46,259 nucleotides of DNA, from assembly GCA_029242295.1 (NCBI GenBank), contig JAQWUF010000194.1, positions 1-46,259 of the forward strand, written 5' to 3'. The first letter of the stretch is position 1. Each line of letters begins with the position of its first letter. This document shows, in pieces, positions 16,860-24,915 of this stretch. The position numbers and the translations under genes were made by a program. The notes below the pieces were generated by a model. It was not told the origin of the DNA, did no database searches, and was given only the letters and a program-made list of their open reading frames with translations. This DNA is from UBA2040 sp002332715 (lineage in GTDB: Bacteria; Bacteroidota; Bacteroidia; Flavobacteriales_D; Crocinitomicaceae).

Positions 16860-17495
16860 CTACAAATATTTATGCGAACCATCGCAACGCGGATATCGCT
16901 TCGATTGACCGCAATAGCAGTCTTGCATGCCCAATCCAGCTAAAATTTTTGGAGATGCCTCGATAACCCGAGAAGTGCGAGTTGCCGATTGTTTTGCTCC
17001 TGAAAAATGAAGATTATATCCTCTTTGTCGACCAGGAGTTAAGGCGTAAAAGGCTTTTTTTAAGTCGGGCTTTTCTTCCAATATTTTTAGTAATTCCTCT
17101 GGGAAGTCTAATTTATCTGTTGGTTGTATATCAACCTTCAATCCTGCCTTTTCGATTTCTATCGCTTCGTAGATGCAGGATTTGATATCTTGTTCGATGT
17201 CGAGAATTTCTTTGTTGGACGTAAACTTGAAAATCATAATGGATCTCGAATTTTCGCCAGGCTTTTGTAATAATTTTAAGTCGTCCTTGAGCAAAACGCC
17301 TTTCATAAAACTCAAAACCACATATTCTTTGAATTTACCAATGATGCAAACGTTTTTACCGTTGAATGTATAGGTCGGAACCTTCCACTTCAATTCTTCA
17401 GTGAGTGAGCACTCCAACAGCATTCCACGCAAAGATTCCATTTCGGATTGCAAATTGGAAGATCTCGCTATATAATCGTCTATCAAAGGATTCAT
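16860..17495 (-). CDS. YdeI/DUF1801 protein with C-terminal CDGSH-type iron-sulfur motif
   Basis: The 211-residue protein has a DUF1801 fold at about 10-120 (LTEELKWKVPTYTFNGKNVC, FKEYVVLSFMKGVLLKD). The YdeI C-terminal domain spans about 125-190 (LKKAFYALTPGRQRGYNLHF, then KQSATRTSRV and ILAGLG). The tail CYCGQSKRYPRCDGSH fits the CDGSH iron-sulfur pattern C-x-C-x2-S-x3-P-x-C-D-G-S-H exactly, with ligands Cys193, Cys195, Cys204 and His208. CDGSH clusters bind a [2Fe-2S] centre with redox or sensing roles. What the DUF1801 part binds is not established. A decayed DUF1801 gene lies directly upstream. Confidence 0.85.
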   Translation of the reverse strand: MNPLIDDYIARSSNLQSEMESLRGMLLECSLTEELKWKVPTYTFNGKNVCIIGKFKEYVVLSFMKGVLLKDDLKLLQKPGENSRSIMIFKFTSNKEILDIEQDIKSCIYEAIEIEKAGLKVDIQPTDKLDFPEELLKILEEKPDLKKAFYALTPGRQRGYNLHFSGAKQSATRTSRVIEASPKILAGLGMQDCYCGQSKRYPRCDGSHKYL

Positions 17496-17511
17496 GAAGG
17501 AAAGTTAGAAA

Positions 17512-17859
17512 TTATTTACGATGTAATTTCAATCCTAGATCAAGAATTTCGCAGATTTCTTTGAGATTCAAATCCAAATTTGGGTCGACAGAATAACTCT
17601 TCATACGCTTTCTATCGCCTTGTTCCAGTTTGGGGTGTTCGATTAATCCACCATCCGCCATCTAAATATAAGTATGACTCGTTTTTTATCTTGCCACAAA
17701 TAACACAGAATCTTTTTCCTATATAGGAAACAGGGTAAACCGCATTTAATCGTTTCGGATTATCTCAGGATCTTGGTGGAGAATAATATTGCGTAAAGCA
17801 AGGAAACAGCTTTTCAGCGGATCTTCTTTCTTGCAATAAAAATCGTCCTCAGATATGAA
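17512..17859 (-). pseudogene. Decayed DUF1801 gene with several frame breaks
   Basis: The 365-base gap after alaS encodes a recognisable DUF1801-type protein spread over different minus-strand frames. The first part reads SEDDFYCKKEDPLKSCFLAL and RNIILHQDPEII, ending at a TAA (17746-17748). A shifted frame then gives AVYPVSYIGKRFC, another gives YLWQDKK, and the last reads MADGGLIEHPKLEQGDRKRM to a stop at 17512. The order and spacing follow the family (K-G-K-x-F-C-Y-L-W-x-D-K-K, H-P-K-L-E-x-G-x-R-x-R-M-K). At least three shifts are needed, so this is decay and not a single sequencing error. A 49-codon frame from 17661 survives. Confidence 0.72.
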
Positions 17860-17860
17860 A

Positions 17861-20479
17861 TTATTTCAATTTTTCAAGCACTTCAGCAATAGCTTTGTCT
17901 AAACCGTTTGCGTTTTTTCCTCCAGCAGTTGCAAAGAAAGCTTGCCCGCCTCCACCACCTTGTATGTGCGATGAAACTTCGCGGATAATATTTCCAGCAT
18001 TCAGATCTTTGGCTATAGCAAAATCTTCGTTGAACATAATGCTCAAGCTGCATTTGTCACCTTCTTTTCCACCGATTATTCCAACAAAATTAGGAAATTC
18101 ACCTTTGAATTGAAACAACAAATCTTTTACTGAACCGGCATCCAAATCAACAACTGAATGAAGAATTTGATAATCGCCTTTGTCTTGCACTTTTGCTTTT
18201 AGATTTTCTTTGACACGTTGAGCATTCTCTCTTTTCATCACATCAATTTCTTTTTGCAATTCGGAGTTCTTTGTCAATAAATCTTCAACAGCTTTTTGTA
18301 AGTCTTTTGGTGCCTTTAGTGTTTGCATCAGACCGTTAACCTGTGCATCCTTATCTCTGAAATATTTCTCTGCTGCAGGTCCCGTAATCGCTTCTATTCG
18401 TCTCACACCAGCCGCAACTGCACCTTCGGAAAGAATTTTAACAAGAGCAATTTTACCAGTTGTTGACGCATGCGTTCCACCGCACAATTCTATCGAATCT
18501 CCAAACTGAATCATTCGGACTGTATCGCCATATTTTTCCCCAAACAAGGCCATTGCTCCTTTTTCTTGAGCAACATTGATTGGAATATTTCTTTCTTCAT
18601 TCAAGGCAATGTTCATCAGAATTGCTTCATCCATGTGCGCTTGAATCAAAGACATTTCTTCGTCCGTAACTTTGGAAAAATGACTAAAATCAAAACGTAA
18701 ATAATCAGCATTCACCAAAGATCCTTTTTGCTCCACATGTTCACCCAAAACTTTACGCAAAGCGTGATGAAGAAGGTGAGTGGCCGTATGATTTAAAGCT
18801 GTTTTATTTCTTTTATCAGCATTTACGTTTGCTTTGAATTTACATGTTAAATTCTCCGGTAGTTTCTCTGTCAAATGAACGATCAAGTTGTTTTCTTTCT
18901 TGGTGTCGAAGATGAATATTTTCTCACCCTGTTCGTTAACCAAAACTCCTGAATCTCCAACTTGTCCGCCACCTTCAGGGTAGAACGTTGTTAAGTTCAA
19001 TACGATTTGAAAGAAGTTCTTTTTCTTCTGAGAAACCGCTCTGTATTTTACGATTTGAACGTCTGCTTCCAAATAATCATAACCAATAAATTCTTCGACT
19101 TGGTCTTCTAAAATCTCTGTCCAATCACCAGTTTCCAGAACTGTTGCAGCTCTTGAACGCGTTTTCTGAACCTCCATCGCTTTTTCAAATTCAACTTCAT
19201 TGACACTCATGTCGTTTTCACGAGCAATGAGAGACGTCAAATCCAAAGGAAATCCAAAGGTATCAAACAATTCAAAAACGGTTTCGCCATCCAGTACTTT
19301 TTCGCCTTTGCCTTTCGCGTCGGCAATAGTCGTATCGATACGTTTTAGACCCAGTTCCAAGGTTCGGAAAAAGCTAATTTCCTCCTCTTTGATTACTTTG
19401 TAAACCAATCCTTCTTGCGCTTTTAATTCAGGGAAAGCATCACCCATTTCTTTGACCAAAGTCTGAGAAACTTCGCACATAAAAGGTTCTTTCAAACCCA
19501 ATGATGTGTATCCATAGCGAATCGCTCTTCGCAATATTCTTCTGATAACATATCCAGCACCTGAATTGGCTGGCAATTGTCCGTCGGTAATTGAAAAAGC
19601 TATTGCGCGAACGTGGTCAGCTATCACACGAAGTGCAATATCTGTTGGTTCTGATTGTTTGTAGGCAACGCCTGAAATCTTAGAAACAGTGCTAATTAAA
19701 GCTTGAAATAAATCGGTATCATAGTTGGATTGTTTTCCCTGCAAAGCCATCGCCAAACGTTCGAGTCCCATTCCAGTATCTACATGCGTATTTTTTAATT
19801 TCTCCAAACTTCCATCCGCCTTGCGATTGTGCTGCATGAAAACGTTGTTCCAAATCTCAATTACTTGCGGATGATCCTGATTTACCATGTCTCTGCCCGA
19901 CTTTTTGGCTAATTCAGCTGCGTCGCGTAAATCGATGTGTATTTCCGTGCAAGGTCCGCAAGGTCCTGATTCGCCCATTTCCCAGAAGTTGTCCTTTTTG
20001 TCGGCAAGAATAATTCGGTCTTTGGTTATGTATTTCGACCAAATGTCAATACTTTCTTGATCCAACGGAACGCCATCTGTTGTATCGCCTTCGTAAACAG
20101 TGACATAAAGTCTATCCTTCGGCAATTTGTAAATTTCGGTCAACAATTCCCACGCCCAAGCGATAGCTTCCGTTTTAAAATAATCACCGAAAGACCAGTT
20201 GCCCAGCATTTCGAACATCGTATGGTGATAAGTATCTACACCAACTTCCTCCAAATCGTTGTGTTTTCCTGAAACTCTTAGACATTTTTGAGTATTTGCT
20301 ACTCTCGGATTCTTTGGTTCAGCATTGCCCAAAAAATAATCTTTGAATTGATTCATTCCGGCATTCGTAAACATCAAAGTCGGGTCATTTTTAACCACCA
20401 TTGGTGCCGAAGGAACGATTTCGTGTCCTTTTGATGCGAAGAATTGAAAGAATTGCTCTCTTATTTCCTGAATTGTCAT
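17861..20479 (-). CDS. alaS: Alanine--tRNA ligase
   Basis: The 872-residue protein has the full AlaRS architecture. The class II catalytic core starts MTIQEIREQFFQFFASKGHE and includes DPTLMFTNAGMNQFKDYFLG and WSFGDYFKTEAIAWAWELL. The editing domain has the zinc motifs HTATHLLHHAL and ELCGGTHAS. A coiled coil and the DHHA1 domain (SSHIQGGGGGQAFFATAGGK) follow. The start at 20479 is preferred; a longer reading adds 12 residues without family conservation. It charges tRNA-Ala and hydrolyses mischarged Ser/Gly-tRNA-Ala. TAAATTTG at 20513-20520 is a likely -7 element. Confidence 0.97.
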   Translation of the reverse strand: MTIQEIREQFFQFFASKGHEIVPSAPMVVKNDPTLMFTNAGMNQFKDYFLGNAEPKNPRVANTQKCLRVSGKHNDLEEVGVDTYHHTMFEMLGNWSFGDYFKTEAIAWAWELLTEIYKLPKDRLYVTVYEGDTTDGVPLDQESIDIWSKYITKDRIILADKKDNFWEMGESGPCGPCTEIHIDLRDAAELAKKSGRDMVNQDHPQVIEIWNNVFMQHNRKADGSLEKLKNTHVDTGMGLERLAMALQGKQSNYDTDLFQALISTVSKISGVAYKQSEPTDIALRVIADHVRAIAFSITDGQLPANSGAGYVIRRILRRAIRYGYTSLGLKEPFMCEVSQTLVKEMGDAFPELKAQEGLVYKVIKEEEISFFRTLELGLKRIDTTIADAKGKGEKVLDGETVFELFDTFGFPLDLTSLIARENDMSVNEVEFEKAMEVQKTRSRAATVLETGDWTEILEDQVEEFIGYDYLEADVQIVKYRAVSQKKKNFFQIVLNLTTFYPEGGGQVGDSGVLVNEQGEKIFIFDTKKENNLIVHLTEKLPENLTCKFKANVNADKRNKTALNHTATHLLHHALRKVLGEHVEQKGSLVNADYLRFDFSHFSKVTDEEMSLIQAHMDEAILMNIALNEERNIPINVAQEKGAMALFGEKYGDTVRMIQFGDSIELCGGTHASTTGKIALVKILSEGAVAAGVRRIEAITGPAAEKYFRDKDAQVNGLMQTLKAPKDLQKAVEDLLTKNSELQKEIDVMKRENAQRVKENLKAKVQDKGDYQILHSVVDLDAGSVKDLLFQFKGEFPNFVGIIGGKEGDKCSLSIMFNEDFAIAKDLNAGNIIREVSSHIQGGGGGQAFFATAGGKNANGLDKAIAEVLEKLK

Positions 20480-20512
20480 GCTGTGTAGAATTGCTATTGC
20501 TTTTAAAGTATA

Positions 20513-20520
20513 CAAATTTA
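20513..20520 (-). promoter_or_regulatory. -7 promoter element TAAATTTG for alaS
   Basis: An exact TAnnTTTG match on the minus strand, 33 bases before the alaS ATG, in the short divergent intergenic region. No -33 TTG is apparent at standard spacing. Confidence 0.5.
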
Positions 20521-20587
20521 GCGGAATTCATCGAAAAGCGAATTGGTAAGGACAGGAAGTTTAATTTTTCTGATATTTACCCCGATA

Positions 20588-22111
20588 ATGATGGAGGAAA
20601 ACAAACAATTTTATCATCGATTTCTGAATGAAGGTGCTACTTGGCAATTCGTTCTGAAAATGTTTTTACTGATGCTCTTGTTAAACGTACTAATCCGATT
20701 GCCGCTTTATTTCTCTAAGAATTTTTGGTTTGATGGCGATGAAGCAATAATTGGTATCATGGCACAAGATTTCCTTCGAAAGGGCAAATTGCCCTTCTTT
20801 TTTTATGGTCAGCACTACGGTTTCGCTTCGGTGGAGACCTTTTTCTCGGCCGTTTTTATTAAGATTCTAGGGTCTAAAATTATTGCTCTAAAGTTGGCCG
20901 GAATGATCATTCATTCTTCGGCTGTGGTATTTATAGCACTTTTTCTGAGAGCGAAGAAGGTAAGTCCACGAACCTGGTTTTTTGTGTTATTTCTTGTTCT
21001 GTTTTTTCCACCTTTCTATCTATGGGCGAGCCAAATGCGAACGACAGCTTTTCTTTTGGCGGCGATTCTATTTTTTATAACAGAAACGAAATCGTTCTCA
21101 TGGTGGCGATTTGTATTGGTTTTCATCCTAAGTTTATTCCTTTTGGAATCCCAAGCCATGTTTTTCCTGTTTGCCATGGTTTTTGTCGGAAATTGGCTGT
21201 GGGTGGCAAAAAAGAAGTTTGTTCCACTCGCAGGATTTGTAATTGGTCAGAGTGTCTTAGTTTTTCTTGTGAATTATTACTGGACAGGAGATAAAACGGC
21301 ACATAGTGTTCAATTAATAGCAGATGGAAACCAATGGAACCAGTTGATGCTCCAATTTTTTGGATTTCGCTCAGGTTTTTCCGGATTTCATTATTTCACG
21401 ATGGATATTGATATGCCCAGCTGGTATTCTGTTTTCATATTGCTCATGCTTGGTACTTTTATTGGATTGTTTTTGGCCGTTATTATTTGGTCATGGCAAG
21501 AGAACAAACGGATGTTACTATTTTATGGCTTGGCTCTGATTGGTTTTCTCGTTTTTCTTTCGTTTTTTAAAGAATATGGACCAAGGTATTGGATAAATTT
21601 TTTCGGAGGGACTTTATTGGTAATCCTGTCTTTGCTGATGAAGTCTGAAGCAAAGGATTCTATGAGGAAGAAAATGTTGTTACCCTTGCTTCCTTTTATT
21701 GCAGTTTACTTTGCTGCATCAGATATGCGGGTTCACTTTTCTGACAATGATATTTCTGAGAAAGCAGCCTTCGCAGCAGTCAACCACGAAGTTCGGACGT
21801 CGAATCAGAAAGCGATGTTCACAACGGATGTTTATTTGCAATGGCAATGGAACTTTATTAATGGTGAGGAAATTCCTTGTTGCGCCTTTAATGAAGAGGA
21901 TAGGACAGATCGGTTTTCAAAACGTGTTTTTTCAAAATATCGAAAGAATCCTGAACAAGTGGGTTTAATGGGTTATTGGGGAATATTTTGGGAGATGGAT
22001 CTAATGGAAGGCTTTAACGATAATCGATATCAAGTAGGACAGAAGTATTACTTTTTAAAAGAGATTCAGTTGGATTATCTTGAGACAGGAATAGAAGTTA
22101 GTGGTGACTAA
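20588..22111 (+). CDS. GT-C type membrane glycosyltransferase-like protein (family 39-like)
   Basis: The 507-residue polytopic protein has about ten membrane helices. The first extracytoplasmic loop carries NFWFDGDEAIIGIMAQDFLR. The Asp-Glu pair just after the first helix is the metal/sugar-phosphate site expected for GT-C enzymes such as ArnT and PMT. The loop continues KGKLPFFFYGQHYGFASVET. These enzymes use polyprenyl-linked sugars to modify lipids or proteins. The ATG at 20588 is preferred; a TTG-initiated version from 20543 adds 15 residues without support. It is divergent from alaS and has no sugar-pathway neighbours, so the acceptor is unknown. Confidence 0.72.
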   Translation: MMEENKQFYHRFLNEGATWQFVLKMFLLMLLLNVLIRLPLYFSKNFWFDGDEAIIGIMAQDFLRKGKLPFFFYGQHYGFASVETFFSAVFIKILGSKIIALKLAGMIIHSSAVVFIALFLRAKKVSPRTWFFVLFLVLFFPPFYLWASQMRTTAFLLAAILFFITETKSFSWWRFVLVFILSLFLLESQAMFFLFAMVFVGNWLWVAKKKFVPLAGFVIGQSVLVFLVNYYWTGDKTAHSVQLIADGNQWNQLMLQFFGFRSGFSGFHYFTMDIDMPSWYSVFILLMLGTFIGLFLAVIIWSWQENKRMLLFYGLALIGFLVFLSFFKEYGPRYWINFFGGTLLVILSLLMKSEAKDSMRKKMLLPLLPFIAVYFAASDMRVHFSDNDISEKAAFAAVNHEVRTSNQKAMFTTDVYLQWQWNFINGEEIPCCAFNEEDRTDRFSKRVFSKYRKNPEQVGLMGYWGIFWEMDLMEGFNDNRYQVGQKYYFLKEIQLDYLETGIEVSGD

Positions 22112-22141
22112 CAAACTTGTAACGTATAGTTAGAGGAGGAG

Positions 22142-22165
22142 TTCGAAACTTTTGAAAGTTTCGAA
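22142..22165 (+). terminator. Hairpin after the GT-C gene, possible terminator
   Basis: TTCGAAACTT (22142-22151) pairs perfectly with AAGTTTCGAA (22156-22165) with a four-base loop. It lies 30 bases past the stop codon. The following T content is modest, so termination strength is uncertain. Confidence 0.5.
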
Positions 22166-22312
22166 GTTTATTCTGTAAAATTGATCTTTGGATTCCAATT
22201 CAGAATACTCCGTAAATATATAATAACCATAACGTTATCTATACTGCACAGGTTTTTTAACATAGTCCATTTTCTTCATGCTAACTCAATTCCTTATATT
22301 TACCGTTCTTAT

Positions 22313-23284
22313 ATGTCCAAAGCCAAGTATAAATACAATCCAAAAACACTCGCCTACGAAGAGGTGCGCGTGCATTGGACTATTAAAGTGCTCAAGATTT
22401 CCCTTCTTGTTGCACCCAGTATTCTTATTGGTTTGGCTCTATCCTTTCTCTTTACAAATAGAATCCAAGCTCCTCAAACAAGAAGTTTGAAAAAAGAAAT
22501 TGTTATTTATAAGAAAGAAATGAACCGTATGCAAGCGGATTTGTCACTCGTTCATAAAGTATTAGCGGATGTTGAAAAACGAGACGAAGATTTATACCGA
22601 GTAGCATTGTACGCTGATAAGTTTCCTGAAGAACTCCGAATGATGGGCTCTGGAGGAAGCGATAAATATGCTGCTTTGGACGGATTAACGAATTCAAAAC
22701 TATTGATAAAAACCGCCGAAAGTCTTGATGCAGCTGAGAAAAGATTGAACGCCCAACGATTGAGTTTCAAAGAATTGTTGATTCTTGCACGAGATAAAGA
22801 AAAGGTTTTGGCAAGCATTCCAGCTATCCAACCCGTTCGAAATGATGATTTAAAAAGAATGGCATCTGGATACGGTTGGAGAATTGACCCCATCTATAAA
22901 ACACGCAGAATGCACACCGGAATGGACTTCACTGCTGCTACTGGAACAGATGTCTTCGCGACAGGTGACGGAACCGTTGAAGCAACGGAAAAAAATGGTT
23001 GGGGATATGGAAATTGTATCGTCATCAATCATGGGTACGGTTACAAAACGCGTTATGCTCACCTAAGTGCTTTCAAAATTAAAGTTGGCGATAAAGTAAA
23101 ACGAGGCGATTTAATTGGTTTGGTTGGAACTTCAGGAAAATCTACTGGACCCCATTTGCATTATGAAGTGGAGAAAAATGGAGAAAAAGTGAATCCCATA
23201 CACTATTACCACACCGATTTATCACCAGAACAATACGAACGATTGCTGAAAATTAGTCAGAATTCGTTCAAGGCATTTGATTAA
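22313..23284 (+). CDS. M23 family (LytM-like) zinc metallopeptidase, membrane-anchored
   Basis: The 323-residue protein has an N-terminal cytoplasmic stretch (MSKAKYKYNPKTLAYEEVRV) common to Bacteroidota M23 proteins. One membrane helix follows at about 27-50, then a coiled coil (about 58-90). The LytM domain spans about 190-305. Zinc ligands are seen in RMHTGMDFTA (H-x-x-x-D) and GPHLHYEVE (H-x-H), with the second catalytic His in TRYAHLSAF. Such enzymes cleave peptidoglycan peptide bridges or act as amidase activators. The start at 22313 is chosen because upstream residues lack coding character. Confidence 0.9.
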   Translation: MSKAKYKYNPKTLAYEEVRVHWTIKVLKISLLVAPSILIGLALSFLFTNRIQAPQTRSLKKEIVIYKKEMNRMQADLSLVHKVLADVEKRDEDLYRVALYADKFPEELRMMGSGGSDKYAALDGLTNSKLLIKTAESLDAAEKRLNAQRLSFKELLILARDKEKVLASIPAIQPVRNDDLKRMASGYGWRIDPIYKTRRMHTGMDFTAATGTDVFATGDGTVEATEKNGWGYGNCIVINHGYGYKTRYAHLSAFKIKVGDKVKRGDLIGLVGTSGKSTGPHLHYEVEKNGEKVNPIHYYHTDLSPEQYERLLKISQNSFKAFD

Positions 23285-23296
23285 ACTACTTTCTTT

Positions 23297-24622
23297 ATGA
23301 ACAACTTGAAATTCATTTTCGCACTTGCGCTAACATTTGCCGCTTCTACTGTTCTTTTTGCTCAGAATAGATCTTTCTTAGGCCGAAATCCCTTGGGTAC
23401 GGAATCTGACGAAGGTGCTTCAGCAGTTAAAATGAAACTGGTTGCACGCACACAATCTTTCAATAGTGATGATTTGTTAAAGCACGATCATTACGATCAA
23501 GCTATAAACTCGCCTAAATCTGTCATTTTTTCAAGTGACGGAATGAAATATTATGTGAATTCATTAGAAGGATATACTACGCACGTTTTCGAAACACAAA
23601 CCCATAAAAAGTTAAGCGACATTAAACATAAGTTTGATGCTGATGATAAGAAACTCTTTTTGAATAATGAGTATACTGTTTTCGACTATGAACAAAAAGA
23701 AGGTCAGGAAAACTATAATCATTTTTCAGGAAAACCTGTTGAATCGTGCCTTTCTCATAATGGGAAATATTTATGGGTGACATATTACCGCAGAGATTGG
23801 GACAACAATGCTCAATATCCATCTGCTTTGGCGATTATTGATACCGAAACGGATAAAATTGTTCGTGTTATGCCAACAGGACCACTGCCAAAAATGATTG
23901 CGGCCTCGCCAGATAACAAATACATTTGTGTGACGCATTGGGGTGATAATACCGTAGCCATTATCGATATCGAATCCGACTTACCATTTGAATTTAAGTA
24001 CACCAAACATTTAGCAGTTGGTGAAAGAATAGTTCTGTCTTATGATGAAAATGTAGAAATCGACAGAGACAACGATTGTGGCCATTGTTTGAGAGGAACC
24101 GTTTTTACAGAAAACAGCAAGCACCTCTTAGTAGGACGTATGGGTGGAGCAGGTGGAATAACTGTTTTCCAAACTTCCGATTTTAAATCTTTAGGGACCG
24201 TTCAAGGCATGAAAGCCAATGTGCGACATTTGGAAATTGTAGGAAACAATCTTTATCTAAGTTCTAATCGATTAGGGTACGTTCAAAAGTGTAATGTAGA
24301 TGATATGATTCTAAGTCTTAAAAATTCTCAGAAATCAATTTATACTTTTAAAAGATGGAAATCTGCTTACGTTGGAATTGGTGCTAGAACGATCTCCGTA
24401 ACGAAAGATAGAAAGTATATTTTTGCTGCAGTCAACAACGAAAAGAAAATAGTAGTTGTTCGATCCAGTGATATGAAAGTCGTTTCAAAAATAAACGCAG
24501 ATCCTTATCCCGTTGGAATGGCTTTATCCAAATACGAAACTAGATTGATGGTGACCGCGCAAGGGAAACGTGGTCAAGGAGGAGGAAATTCGGTGACGAT
24601 TTATTCGATTGAGTACTTGTAA
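23297..24622 (+). CDS. Secreted YVTN/YncE-like beta-propeller protein
   Basis: The 441-residue protein has a clear signal peptide (MNNLKFIFALALTFAASTVLFAQ). Repeated blade motifs include SPKSVIFSSDGMKYYVNSLE, ALAIIDTETDKIVRVMPTGP, AASPDNKYICVTHWGDNTVA and VTKDRKYIFAAVNNEKKIVV. These have the 'S-P-D-x-x-x-x-Y-V' character of YVTN/lactonase-like propellers. An unusual CGHC pair (DNDCGHCLRGTVF) sits between blades and could form a disulfide. Function is unknown, and ligand binding is the general expectation. It follows the M23 gene by 12 bases, so both are probably co-transcribed and may act in the envelope. Confidence 0.75.
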   Translation: MNNLKFIFALALTFAASTVLFAQNRSFLGRNPLGTESDEGASAVKMKLVARTQSFNSDDLLKHDHYDQAINSPKSVIFSSDGMKYYVNSLEGYTTHVFETQTHKKLSDIKHKFDADDKKLFLNNEYTVFDYEQKEGQENYNHFSGKPVESCLSHNGKYLWVTYYRRDWDNNAQYPSALAIIDTETDKIVRVMPTGPLPKMIAASPDNKYICVTHWGDNTVAIIDIESDLPFEFKYTKHLAVGERIVLSYDENVEIDRDNDCGHCLRGTVFTENSKHLLVGRMGGAGGITVFQTSDFKSLGTVQGMKANVRHLEIVGNNLYLSSNRLGYVQKCNVDDMILSLKNSQKSIYTFKRWKSAYVGIGARTISVTKDRKYIFAAVNNEKKIVVVRSSDMKVVSKINADPYPVGMALSKYETRLMVTAQGKRGQGGGNSVTIYSIEYL

Positions 24623-24631
24623 AAGGTTTTT

Positions 24632-24762
24632 GGCAGTTGGCTATTGGCTAATTTGTAGCTTAGGCTGTGGTTATGTTTATGAAACGATGATTGATTTAAA
24701 TAATAAATAAACTATCGGAGTTTTTCTCTAAACAGCCAACAGCCAAAGTCAACCGTCAAAGT
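24632..24762. repeat. Intergenic inverted-repeat element upstream of dnaK
   Basis: GGCAGTTGGCT (24632-24642) and AGCCAACAGCC (24734-24744) form an 11-base inverted pair with one mismatch. The right arm runs on into AAAGTCAACCGTCAAAGTCA, a tandem-like GTCAA repeat. Related GTCAA/TTGAC-rich stretches occur at 34336-34380 and 42470-42530. It is non-coding and probably a dispersed intergenic repeat. Confidence 0.45.
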
Positions 24763-24824
24763 CAATCAAAATGTCATAAAATCTGCCAATTCGACATTCA
24801 ATAACACTCCATTTTACTAGCTTC

Positions 24825-24876
24825 CTGTCATTTGTGTCAGAAAGAAGTCAGAAAATCGACATGGCATAATCCTTGA
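24825..24876 (+). promoter_or_regulatory. Candidate dnaK promoter: inverted repeat plus -24/-12-like element
   Basis: CTGTCA-TTTG-TGTCAG (24825-24840) is an inverted repeat with one mismatched pair. Next comes TGGCATAATCCTTGA (24862-24876), with GG and GA 10 bases apart as in -24/-12 promoters, but TTGA replacing the classical TTGC. It lies 39 bases before the dnaK start. The arrangement differs from the TAnnTTTG promoters of other genes here and suggests dedicated stress control. Confidence 0.5.
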
Positions 24877-24915
24877 CTAATGCTTACTAAGTTTAAAAAT
24901 GAAAAACACAATAAA

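Noticed and set aside
20480..20515. Longer alaS start adding 12 residues
   Set aside because: The AlaRS family N-terminus begins at the later ATG, and the extension overlaps the probable promoter.
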